A stretch of DNA of 17,352 bases, taken from NCBI GenBank assembly GCA_964567845.1, contig CAZMOG010000040.1, forward strand, positions 1-17,352, given 5' to 3'. A model generated the notes under the pieces. That model had not been told where the DNA came from. It worked only from the letters and a program-made list of their open reading frames with translations, and searched no databases. Position 1 is the first letter of the stretch, and the number at the start of each line of letters is the position of its first letter. Shown here one piece after another: positions 6,522-13,010 of this stretch. The position numbers were made by a program, and so were the translations under genes. The DNA is from RGIG9079 sp964567845 (lineage in GTDB: Bacteria; Bacteroidota; Bacteroidia; Bacteroidales; Marinifilaceae).

Positions 6522-7610
6522 CTATTTAACTTTTTTAATGATAGATGTCATTGACACAAATATCTCCTCAGCCTCTTTTTTGTTAAGTCCCGCTTTGACT
6601 GCAACGGCTATCAAATCATCTTTTGCTGGCTCTATGCTATCATTTATAGATGTGGTATGATAGCCATTCATACCATCGCTTGGCAGTAGATCGTATGCAG
6701 GAGAGAATCGCCATTCACTATCCCGATAGATAAACGCAAAGTTCTTGGCGTGGTCATCTTTGTTTTCAATCAGGTAGTTGAACACCATCAAGCGATACAC
6801 TTTCCATAATTCTGCAACGCTATGGGTAAGCGCAGCACATACCTGAAAGATGTGCGAATAGTCGATACTTGGCATACGATAATCGGCACCAATAAGTCCT
6901 GCAATACTTACCACATGCAGTTTGCCGTTTGGCGTGCGGTCAAAACGCTCCACACCAAAATATTTATCCTCAAACAATCGTGTTTCTGGCATATCAATAC
7001 CGCACTCTTTGGCAAGCAATGAATAGTTATACTCATCACGACCTATGCGCTTGGGGTCTCTTTTCGCACGGAACTTAACCAACCACTCCTTACCCCCATA
7101 GCGAGTGAAAATCTTTGGACGAGCACCACCGGGTGAGCCACCTCGATGTTGAAACTCATCTATGCTCTCACCGGTATAATCATCACTATCAAGAATCTGT
7201 TCGGCCTCCAACGCAAGTTTCTCGAAATCGGCATACTCCTGTTTTGAAACTACACTTCTATCTGGTCGAAATTCTAATGCACCTCGTCCCGTAGCGCCTA
7301 CCAATGCGAGGCGGTCAAGAAGGGTTAGGTTGCGAGGATTTATGCCTTGCTGCTGTAAATATCTGTCGAGTATAAGCAGCCCCCAGCCGTCTGGCAAGCA
7401 ATCGTCAAATACTCCAAATCCACCATCAAAAGGTCTCGGTTTGGCAATGAATACGCCGCTTCGCAATGGCAGTTCAAATGGAGAAATCGAAAAGCCAGAT
7501 GCTAACCACTCTGCGGTATACTCAAAAGCGCACAAGCCCTCCTTGGTCAGCGCCAAACGACCCACCAATTTGTCGGCATATATAACCTCAATCTGTTTAA
7601 TGCTATTCAT
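6522..7610 (-). CDS. hipA: HipA-family serine/threonine kinase toxin
   Basis: The chosen start (ATG at 7608-7610) gives 362 residues and an 8-base overlap with the hipB stop; an upstream in-frame start at 7637 would lie inside hipB. HipA features are an N-terminal domain with FELPLRSGVF and FDDCLPDGWG (about 45-76), the Gly-rich loop GGSPGGARPK (157-166) with a Ser that may be autophosphorylated, the ATP-binding Lys179 in WLVKF, the catalytic loop ENKDDHAKN (282-290) and the metal-binding Asp307 in SPAYDLLPS. All catalytic residues seem intact. E. coli HipA phosphorylates glutamyl-tRNA synthetase and induces persistence; targets of this homologue are unknown. Only about 90 residues precede the kinase core's conserved LLDRLALVG segment, as in full-length HipA. 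Confidence 0.93.
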   Translation of the reverse strand: MNSIKQIEVIYADKLVGRLALTKEGLCAFEYTAEWLASGFSISPFELPLRSGVFIAKPRPFDGGFGVFDDCLPDGWGLLILDRYLQQQGINPRNLTLLDRLALVGATGRGALEFRPDRSVVSKQEYADFEKLALEAEQILDSDDYTGESIDEFQHRGGSPGGARPKIFTRYGGKEWLVKFRAKRDPKRIGRDEYNYSLLAKECGIDMPETRLFEDKYFGVERFDRTPNGKLHVVSIAGLIGADYRMPSIDYSHIFQVCAALTHSVAELWKVYRLMVFNYLIENKDDHAKNFAFIYRDSEWRFSPAYDLLPSDGMNGYHTTSINDSIEPAKDDLIAVAVKAGLNKKEAEEIFVSMTSIIKKVK

Positions 7611-7920
7611 TTTTCTTCCCCCGTTTGCGATTAACACTTTGTTCGTTCAGCACATCATCAAGCGACTGATACTGCTTTTGAGCAAAAAGCGCATTAAACT
7701 CATCAAGGCAGTTCAGAGCAAAACCTATTTGAAGGAGTCCACGCAGTGATATCTCACCGGTCTGCTCGAAACGGCGATAGGTGGCAAACTTAACACCTGC
7801 TCTTGATGCTAATCCCTCCTGCGTGAGATTTAATTCCAGACGGCGAGTCTTGACTCTTGACGCAATCTGCCTTGCTATTTCACTTGGATTAGCGATATTA
7901 AACGATAATATATTATTCAT
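7603..7920 (-). CDS. hipB: HipB-like antitoxin / XRE-family repressor
   Basis: The 105-residue protein has a helix-turn-helix of the XRE/Cro type at about 18-72 (IASRVKTRRLELNLTQEGLASRAGV, then YRRFEQTGEISLRGLLQI). A basic tail (RKRGKK) ends the protein. It is the first gene of the operon and overlaps hipA by 8 bases, as expected for an antitoxin and autorepressor. The A/T-rich leader holds inverted repeats (7927-7943 and 7949-7970) suited to HipB binding. Confidence 0.92.
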   Translation of the reverse strand: MNNILSFNIANPSEIARQIASRVKTRRLELNLTQEGLASRAGVKFATYRRFEQTGEISLRGLLQIGFALNCLDEFNALFAQKQYQSLDDVLNEQSVNRKRGKKNE

Positions 7921-7926
7921 AATCTA

Positions 7927-7970
7927 TGTTGCGTATATCAACAAACAATATCTTATTTGTTGTAAAGATA
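7927..7970 (-). promoter_or_regulatory. hipB promoter/operator region with two inverted repeats
   Basis: TGTTG-N7-CAACA (7927-7943) lies just upstream of the hipB start. TATCTT-N10-AAGATA (7949-7970) follows. The outer arm of the second repeat overlaps TATCTTTA on the minus strand, one base off the TAnnTTTG -7 consensus. Autorepression by HipB-HipA at these sites is inferred from the family. Confidence 0.45.
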
Positions 7971-8037
7971 ATGACTTTGTTCTAAAAACGCAAAAAACAT
8001 CACACCTATTTCTATTTGTCAGCAGTTAAAAATGTCG

Positions 8038-8084
8038 TGAATCGTGCGGAATCTATCGAAAAATCACACATTCCGCATGATTCA
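8038..8084. repeat. Long hairpin, 15-bp stem
   Basis: TGAATCGTGCGGAAT (8038-8052) pairs with ATTCCGCATGATTCA (8070-8084) at 14 of 15 positions. The exception is G-U in plus-strand RNA but a C-A mismatch on the other strand. The loop is 17 bases. No T-tract follows, so it is not a typical terminator. Confidence 0.6.
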
Positions 8085-8103
8085 GGCTATTTTGACAAGA
8101 CTT

Positions 8104-8135
8104 ATTGGTTACATTGCCGTCAAATTTTAACCAAT
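8104..8135. repeat. 8-bp perfect inverted repeat with 16-base spacer
   Basis: ATTGGTTA (8104-8111) and TAACCAAT (8128-8135) are exact complements. It lies 20 bases right of the larger hairpin and 87 bases before the next gene. It may belong to the same operator or recombination region. Confidence 0.35.
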
Positions 8136-8209
8136 CATTAACCAGTATCTGTTTTAAATATTTGTGTGTATTTTAGTATCAACAATGATTCGAATTAGAT
8201 TCCGGGTAT

Positions 8210-8217
8210 TATATTTG
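8210..8217 (+). promoter_or_regulatory. Possible -7 element immediately before the 8222 gene
   Basis: TATATTTG matches TAnnTTTG exactly but ends four bases before the GTG start, so a transcript starting about 7 bases later would be leaderless or begin within the gene. A chance match in A/T-rich DNA is possible. Confidence 0.3.
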
Positions 8218-8221
8218 TGGC

Positions 8222-8626
8222 GTGAAGAAGACAAAATTGACATATCGAGAATTGCGTTTAGGTAATATAGTCCATTATAAGAACCGCATAAAGTTACATA
8301 CATTGCGTGTTGCATCGTTGGATGAGAAAAAAGTCAAGATGGGTGGAAGCTTACTGCGATACGAGCAGGTTACGCCAGTACCATTAACCGATAAGGTTCT
8401 TGTTGATTGGTGTGGTTTCGTATATGATGATTTAGAAAAGGCTTTCAGCAAGAATGGAGTTCAACTGCATTACAATTCGGAAAGAAACAGTGTTGAAATT
8501 AGCCTATGTGGTAAAGAACGAGAGATTACGGGTCTGCACCAATTGCAAAACCTCTATTACACGATGACGGGCGAGGAGTTGGAGATTCCTTCCGATAAAG
8601 TCGATTTAGAGGCTGACACTTTGTAA
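8222..8626 (+). CDS. Phage/mobile-element hypothetical protein of the LRLGNIV...HQLQNLYY type
   Basis: The 134-residue protein starts at GTG and shows two signatures common in small proteins of Bacteroidetes phages and integrated elements: YRELRLGNIVHYKN near the N-terminus (8-21) and LHQLQNLYYTMTGEELEIP near the C-terminus (about 105-123), with PVPLTDKVLVDWCGF in between. Function is unknown. The frame is intact. TTG codons at residues 6 and 11 are alternative starts. It stands alone, flanked by palindromes upstream and decayed DNA downstream. Confidence 0.7.
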   Translation: MKKTKLTYRELRLGNIVHYKNRIKLHTLRVASLDEKKVKMGGSLLRYEQVTPVPLTDKVLVDWCGFVYDDLEKAFSKNGVQLHYNSERNSVEISLCGKEREITGLHQLQNLYYTMTGEELEIPSDKVDLEADTL

Positions 8627-9152
8627 AAAATATGACGAACAACAGCGTGGGGCCGACGGCTATGACTAAAATCCCGAGACCGATTCCACCAGAGGCATGT
8701 AACATCTAAGAAGATTCGAATCCAAATGGTGTTGCTTCATTCGATATTACCACAATTTGAAATATGACTAGCAATAAACTTGTTACCTGTGCCTCTGCTC
8801 GGCTCCACGCAATTATAGATGCACGATAACTATTGTTGAGATATAGATAGTTCCTTCATATACATTATCTGACCAAAGATAGTGTTTCGGTGATACGGAT
8901 AAAGGCTTTTTATAAACATACGAAACTCTTACCGAGACAATTGATTATTGCTATCGGTATTTCTCAATAGAATCGTGCATCTTTCTTTTTAGGGCTACAT
9001 TTTCTGTCTTGATATCTTAGGCCAATCTTAGATTAATGACAGAGATAGATAATTGCAGCCCTTTCATTATTATTTTCCCCGCTTCATAAACCTTTGACAA
9101 ATCTTGCCGTTACTCTTTCCAAAAGAGTTTATGGCAAGACAGGATATAGTTT
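8627..9152. other. Non-coding or decayed stretch
   Basis: No convincing gene was seen. On the minus strand an ATG near 8699 opens a short frame with a hydrophobic run (SGGIGLGILVIAVGPTLLF) that overlaps the end of the 8222 gene; it may be a relic. AGGGCT (8991-8996) with AGCCCT (9057-9062) and CTGTC (9004-9008) with GACAG (9038-9042) could form a nested RNA fold. No tRNA was found. Confidence 0.4.
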
Positions 9153-9353
9153 ATGGATGCCGAGTATGGCGAGGTGGAGACTTCCGGCAATGTTGCCGGC
9201 AAGACCTTCTACGAGTGTCGTCTGCTCGATAGCGTGGAGAATGCGGATAACGACAACGATTGCTACGATGAGATTATCGTACCCGCGGGCTTTGAGCAGT
9301 CGTATATATGGGGCACAAAACGAAGCGTTTACATTGGTTTAATTTCGGTTTAA
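9153..9353 (+). pseudogene. Acidic protein fragment of mobile-element origin
   Basis: The 66-residue frame reads MDAEYGEVETSGNVAGKTFY then ECRLLDSVENADNDNDCYDE, IIVPAGFEQSYIWGTK. The composition is that of a real protein (acidic, aromatic, cysteines), while the overlapping frame at 9094 is not. A stop codon two codons upstream and an abrupt change after YIWGTKR (low-complexity VYIGLISV) suggest that both ends are lost. The family is not recognised. Its G+C is well above that of the flanks, like the other phage fragments. Confidence 0.4.
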
Positions 9354-9374
9354 TTTTGAGAGCATAAACGAGGG

Positions 9375-9434
9375 CGCAGGTTTGTGTTTGGTTTACATCT
9401 ATGAAGCTGTGGGTTTGCACCTGCGGCCTTTTTT
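9375..9434 (+). terminator. Rho-independent terminator
   Basis: CGCAGGT (9375-9381) pairs with ACCTGCG (9419-9425), followed by GCC and a run of six T (9429-9434). The loop is long (37 bases) but can fold further. It would end a transcript from the 9153 fragment. Confidence 0.5.
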
Positions 9435-9549
9435 GTATGCAGACGGTAAAACCCTTGTGTGGAGAGGCCTGAACGCGTATTTGGGGCTTTTATGGGCTTT
9501 ATGTAGGTGCTGTTGGGATGAGGTTCGAATGCGTTTTGAATGGCGGTAG

Positions 9550-9879
9550 AAGCGGGGTAGGGTAGAAGACCTTGCTGCAGATGAGAAAGTATGGATGGTT
9601 GTTACTTACCAATCTACCATTGAGGATAGAGAGTGGCTTAACAACGAAAGCAATGTGCTGACCGAATATAACTGCTCGGAGGCAAAAGGTCTTGCACGCC
9701 TATGTACACATCTTATATCGCTAAACCAGTCATCTGCCGAGCGTAAAGAGAATGTAATGCGACTGCATATTGCCAAGAGCCGTTTCTTCAAAAAGGGAGC
9801 AACGATTAAGATTGCAACGGACTATGATAACGAGGTGTTCTACGATAGCCAACGAACAGATAGTTTAATGATGGAGTAA
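9550..9879 (+). pseudogene. C-terminal fragment of a DnaB/RecA-fold helicase-like ATPase
   Basis: The frame is open from just after a TAG at 9547-9549; the first ATG is 9595, but homology-like sequence begins upstream (RVEDLAADEKVWMVVTYQST). The stretch GLARLCTHLISLNQSSAERK followed by VMRLHIAKSRFFKKGATIKI and ATDYDNEVFYDSQR resembles the last strands of replicative helicase or phage ATPase cores, where an SLNQ-type sensor strand is followed by a KSR motif. Walker A and B regions are absent, so this is a 3' remnant. The identification is from motif likeness only. Confidence 0.4.
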
Positions 9880-9900
9880 TTTCACAACTTACCGAATAAA

Positions 9901-9968
9901 ATGGCAACAATTAACCGAATTGCGAGGATGTCCAACAAGTTTTTGGACACTCTCTTCTTGTTAGACAG
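9901..9968 (+). pseudogene. Gene start cut off at the region border, with internal hairpin
   Basis: An ATG 21 bases after the helicase remnant opens MATINRIARMSNKFLDT, which looks like a real N-terminus. The frame then runs antisense into nrdG. TGTCCAA (9929-9935) and TTGGACA (9943-9949) form a 7-bp hairpin inside it, which could instead be a terminator. Confidence 0.3.
9957..9968 (+). repeat. Right copy of the 12-bp direct repeat CTTGTTAGACAG
   Basis: Identical to 3613-3624. Here the complementary arm needed for a terminator hairpin is missing, so the motif looks like half of a split terminator lying immediately downstream of the nrdG stop. Confidence 0.35.
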
Positions 9969-9970
9969 AT

Positions 9971-10471
9971 TCATTCTATTTGGCAGATTGTTCCTTGCAG
10001 CGATTTATGCACATCTATTATGCGTTGATTGCGGCTGCCGCGGAAATGGAGCGATAAATCGCGCTCCTCCTCCATATAGCGACCATCGACCACTACATCG
10101 CACAGTTCGACCAACTCTCGGCGTGCAGGGTGGCGCAGTAACTCCTCGAATCGATAGCCCGTATAGCACCATATCGTCAGAGAGGTCTGTTCCTTAATCA
10201 TTCGTGCCAAACGGACGAACCCCTCGGGGTGCAACATCGGGTCGCCACCCGTAAATGTTACATTCATCTCGGCATCGACAATCCGTCTGAACAACTCCTC
10301 GACCTCTATCGCCTCGCCACCTCTCTCGCTCCACGATTGTGGGTTGTGACACCCCTTGCAACGATGTTCGCACCCCGCCGCATAGAGCGAGGTGCGTAGT
10401 CCGATGCCATCGACCGATGTGCCATACTTTATATCGAGTATGCGTATGCTATTTGTGGATAACTCGGTCAT
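9971..10471 (-). CDS. nrdG: Anaerobic ribonucleotide reductase activating protein (radical SAM)
   Basis: The 166-residue protein has the radical-SAM motif CEHRCKGC (Cys34, Cys38, Cys41) that holds the 4Fe-4S cluster, preceded by GTSVDGIGLRTSLYAAG and followed by NPQSW. VTFTGGDPMLHP (about 72-83) is the SAM-binding GGDP motif. It generates the glycyl radical on NrdD under anaerobic conditions. Its start lies inside nrdD (23-base overlap), so the two are translated from one message. The length and motifs are normal for the family. Confidence 0.96.
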   Translation of the reverse strand: MTELSTNSIRILDIKYGTSVDGIGLRTSLYAAGCEHRCKGCHNPQSWSERGGEAIEVEELFRRIVDAEMNVTFTGGDPMLHPEGFVRLARMIKEQTSLTIWCYTGYRFEELLRHPARRELVELCDVVVDGRYMEEERDLSLHFRGSRNQRIIDVHKSLQGTICQIE

Positions 10472-12656
10472 TCAATTCCGCCAGTTTAGCCTTGTTCCAA
10501 CGCTCGGTAGTACCTACCAGATAACCTGTGATACGCTGCAGGCGGTCAATCTCCTCGCTGCCGCACTTCGGACACTTCGTCAACTCCTGCTGTGCATCCT
10601 CATAGCCGCAGGTCATACAACGGTTGCGGTTGTGGTTTACAGAGCAGTAGCCGATGTTGTACTTATCGAGCAGATCAACAATATCCATAATCGCCTGTGG
10701 GTTGTGCGTAGCGTCGCCGTCAATCTCCACATAGAAGATGTGACCACCGCCTGTGAGTTCGTGGTATGGAGCCTCAATCTCAGCCTTATGCTTTGGCGAG
10801 CACTTATAATATACAGGGATATGGTTTGAGTTGGTGTAATAAATCTTGTCTGTCACGCCTGCAATCTCACCGAACTTCTTGCGGTCGATGCGTGTGAAGC
10901 GACCTGACAAGCCTTCGGCTGGAGTAGCCAACACACTGAAGTTGTGCTGGTAACGCTCCGAGAACTCCATCACGCGCTTGCGCATATAGCGGACAATCTT
11001 CAGATCCAGCTCCTGCGCCTCCTCGCTCTCGCCATGGTGCTTGCCAACAAGGGCAATCAAGCACTCCGCCAGACCGATAAAGCCGATACCGAGCGTACCC
11101 TGATTGATTACGCGCTCGATGGTGTCGGTTGGCTTCAGGTTCTCGCTGCCGCTCCACAAGGCTGACATCAGCAATGGGAACTGCTTCGCCAGAGCCGTCT
11201 TCTGGAACTCATATCTGTCACAGAGCTGCTTGGCTGTAATCTCCAGAATCTCGTCCAGTTTGGCAAAGAAACGGTTGATGCGCAACTGCTTGTCCTCAAC
11301 CTCCATACACTCGATAGCCAGACGTACGATGTTGATTGTTGAGAATGAGAGGTTTCCGCGAGCAATAGACGTCTTCTCACCAAAACGATTCTCGAAAACT
11401 CGTGTACGACAACCCATCGTAGCCACCTCATACTGGTAACGCTTTGGATCATCGGCACGCCACTTCTCGTGGAAGTTATATGTTGCATCCAGGTTCACGA
11501 AGTTAGGGAAGAATCGACGCGCTGCAACCTTACAAGCAAAGCCGTAGAGGTCGTAGTTACGATCCTCTGGCAGGTAACTTACGCCACGCTTCTTCTTCCA
11601 TATCTGAATAGGGAAGATAGCCGTAGAGCCACCACCAACACCCTCAAAAGTTGATTGCAACAACTCACGGATGATACAACGACCCTCGGCAGAGGTATCT
11701 GTTCCGTAGTTGATTGACGAGAATACCACCTGGTTACCGCCACGCGAGTGAATGGTGTTCATGTTGTGGATAAACGCCTCCATAGACTGGTGTACGCGGT
11801 TTACCGTGCGGTTGATAGCGTGCTGCTTGAAACGCTCGTCGCCCTGCAGGAAATCCAGTTCACGCACTACATAGTCATCAATCTCCGCCTCATAGAGGTG
11901 CTTTAAGTCGATACCAGACAACTGCTCGATGGTCTTCACCTCCTCAACATAACTTGAGCGCACGTATGGAGCGAGATAGAAATCAAAGGCAGGAATAGCC
12001 TGACCGCCGTGCATCTCATTCTGCACAGTCTCCATTGAGATACAAGCCATCACCGACGCAGTCTCGATTCTGCGCGCTGGGCGTGACTCGCCGTGACCAG
12101 CCACAAAACCACCCTTAAGGATGCGGTCGAGCGGGTGCTGGATGCAGGTCAAAGACTTGGTTGGATAGTAATCCTTGTCGTGAATATGCAGGTAGTTGTT
12201 GCGCAAAGCCCAAAGAGTCTGCTCCGAGAGAAGATAATCATCCACAAAAGGCTTTGTCGTCTCCGAAGCGAACTTCATCATCATACCTGCCGGAGTGTCG
12301 GCATTCATATTGGCATTCTCGCGAGTGACATCGTTCGACTTTGCCTCCACGATTTCGAGGAACATCTCGCGCGTCTTTGCCTTGCGGGCGATGCTGCGGC
12401 GGTTACGATAGGCGATGTAACTCTTTGCTACCTCCTTGCGAGGCGAGGCCATAAGTTCCATCTCGACCATATCCTGAATCTCCTCGACCGAGGATTGCTC
12501 CTTGCCGCGAAACTCTATGCGGTCAACGATTTTGCTGACAAGCGTTTCGTCCTCGCCTGCCTCGGTTGTAAGCATCGCCTTGCGAATGGCAGCGGCTATC
12601 TTCTCGCGGTTGAAACCCACGATGCGCCCATCTCTTTTGAGTACTGTCTGTATCAT
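10449..12656 (-). CDS. nrdD: Anaerobic ribonucleoside-triphosphate reductase, class III
   Basis: The 735-residue protein starts with an ATP-cone (VLKRDGRIVGFNREKIAAAI, about 5-24), the allosteric domain that senses ATP/dATP. The catalytic core follows (for example GGNQVVFSSINYGTD and GLGFIGLAE-like GTLGIGFIGLAECL). The C-terminus carries a zinc site (Cys680, Cys683, Cys695, Cys698) and the radical site RITGYLVG with Gly711. The enzyme reduces NTPs to dNTPs without oxygen or cobalamin. A cobalamin riboswitch lies about 127 bases upstream on the same strand, so expression probably falls when B12 is plentiful. Confidence 0.97.
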   Translation of the reverse strand: MIQTVLKRDGRIVGFNREKIAAAIRKAMLTTEAGEDETLVSKIVDRIEFRGKEQSSVEEIQDMVEMELMASPRKEVAKSYIAYRNRRSIARKAKTREMFLEIVEAKSNDVTRENANMNADTPAGMMMKFASETTKPFVDDYLLSEQTLWALRNNYLHIHDKDYYPTKSLTCIQHPLDRILKGGFVAGHGESRPARRIETASVMACISMETVQNEMHGGQAIPAFDFYLAPYVRSSYVEEVKTIEQLSGIDLKHLYEAEIDDYVVRELDFLQGDERFKQHAINRTVNRVHQSMEAFIHNMNTIHSRGGNQVVFSSINYGTDTSAEGRCIIRELLQSTFEGVGGGSTAIFPIQIWKKKRGVSYLPEDRNYDLYGFACKVAARRFFPNFVNLDATYNFHEKWRADDPKRYQYEVATMGCRTRVFENRFGEKTSIARGNLSFSTINIVRLAIECMEVEDKQLRINRFFAKLDEILEITAKQLCDRYEFQKTALAKQFPLLMSALWSGSENLKPTDTIERVINQGTLGIGFIGLAECLIALVGKHHGESEEAQELDLKIVRYMRKRVMEFSERYQHNFSVLATPAEGLSGRFTRIDRKKFGEIAGVTDKIYYTNSNHIPVYYKCSPKHKAEIEAPYHELTGGGHIFYVEIDGDATHNPQAIMDIVDLLDKYNIGYCSVNHNRNRCMTCGYEDAQQELTKCPKCGSEEIDRLQRITGYLVGTTERWNKAKLAELNDRVIHK

Positions 12657-12782
12657 AGCATTAAAATTTTAATTTCTCGTTAGCGTATGATACTTGCGGA
12701 AAAGATGCAGATGAAACTTCTGACAAACATTGCAGACTCTATCCTTGACGCTCTATATCCCGAAAGCATCTAATAAAAAAGC
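12657..12782 (-). other. nrdD leader after the riboswitch, with AT palindrome and micro-frames
   Basis: ATTAAAATTTTAAT (12660-12673) is a perfect 14-base palindrome just before the nrdD ATG. In minus-strand RNA the riboswitch 3' end is followed by six U (12775-12780). CAGAAGA-N7-TCGTCTG ahead of that U run could form a weak terminator stem (6 of 7 pairs) using part of the B12 box. The expression platform is not resolved. Short frames exist on both strands (minus 12680-12769, 29 codons; plus 12687-12773, 28 codons). Confidence 0.4.
12687..12773 (+). other. Micro-ORF, 28 codons, doubtful
   Basis: The plus-strand frame starts MILAEKMQMKLLTNIADS and ends LYPESI-TAA. The composition is protein-like, with an amphipathic helix pattern, and no other reading is supported. 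It runs opposite to the nrdD message and may be chance or a gene remnant. Confidence 0.15.
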
Positions 12783-12951
12783 AGACGAAGGCAGGTCTTC
12801 TGACTTATTTCCCCTGTGCGGTCTTCCCACTTTTAGCAGTGACCATTGAGATTGCACAGGTCTGATGAAAATTACAGCTACGGGTATAGTCTCGGATTTG
12901 CACCGATGTTCCCTTTTCATTCTCGGTAGGTACCCCCCCCCGAAGAACACC
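12783..12951 (-). promoter_or_regulatory. Cobalamin (B12) riboswitch upstream of nrdDG
   Basis: Read on the minus strand, the RNA shows the conserved core in order: AAAAGGGAACATCGGTG, CAAATCCGAGACTATACCCG, AGCTGTAA, then GGGAAGACCGCACAGG and the B12 box AAGTCAGAAGACCTGCC (12790-12806). These match the adenosylcobalamin-type class. The 5' side contains a run of nine G (plus-strand C at 12933-12941). It is preceded by a strong promoter (12963-12993), and nrdD is the next gene. Ligand binding normally lowers expression. Confidence 0.93.
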
Positions 12952-12962
12952 TTAATCTTTTG

Positions 12963-12993
12963 CAAAGTTAGTAAAAATACCTCTATCCTCAAA
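12963..12993 (-). promoter_or_regulatory. Bacteroidetes promoter for the riboswitch-nrdDG transcript
   Basis: On the minus strand TTTG (12993-12990), exactly 19 bases, then TAACTTTG (12970-12963). This is a full match to the Bacteroidetes consensus. Transcription should start near 12956, just before the riboswitch. Confidence 0.8.
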
Positions 12994-13010
12994 AAAATAG
13001 AGGTATTTTT
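12973..13010. repeat. 14-bp perfect inverted repeat overlapping the nrdDG promoter
   Basis: AAAAATACCTCTAT (12973-12986) and ATAGAGGTATTTTT (12997-13010) are exact complements around a 10-base loop that holds the -33 TTTG. It could be a bidirectional terminator (T-run in both directions) or an operator for a repressor of this promoter. Confidence 0.55.

Noticed and set aside
6146..6529. Plus-strand frame opposite the epimerase (127 codons)
   Set aside because: The minus strand holds the Rossmann motif and is fused into a tightly packed operon; the plus frame has no features.
8700..8740. GATTCGAATCC, resembling a tRNA T-loop
   Set aside because: The flanking bases cannot form the T-stem or acceptor stem, and no anticodon arm is present on either strand.
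9094..9342. 82-codon frame overlapping the acidic fragment at 9153
   Set aside because: Its TTG start and its Arg/Ser/Met/Ala-rich composition are typical of an off-frame reading; the 9153 frame looks like protein.
10392..10829. Plus-strand frame opposite the nrdD 3' end and nrdG start
   Set aside because: It is a shadow of nrdDG. The minus-strand frames carry the zinc, glycyl-radical and radical-SAM motifs.
12093..12683. Long plus-strand frame opposite nrdD (196 codons)
   Set aside because: It lies entirely antisense to the conserved N-terminal part of nrdD and shows no protein family signal. Its composition follows from the nrdD codons.
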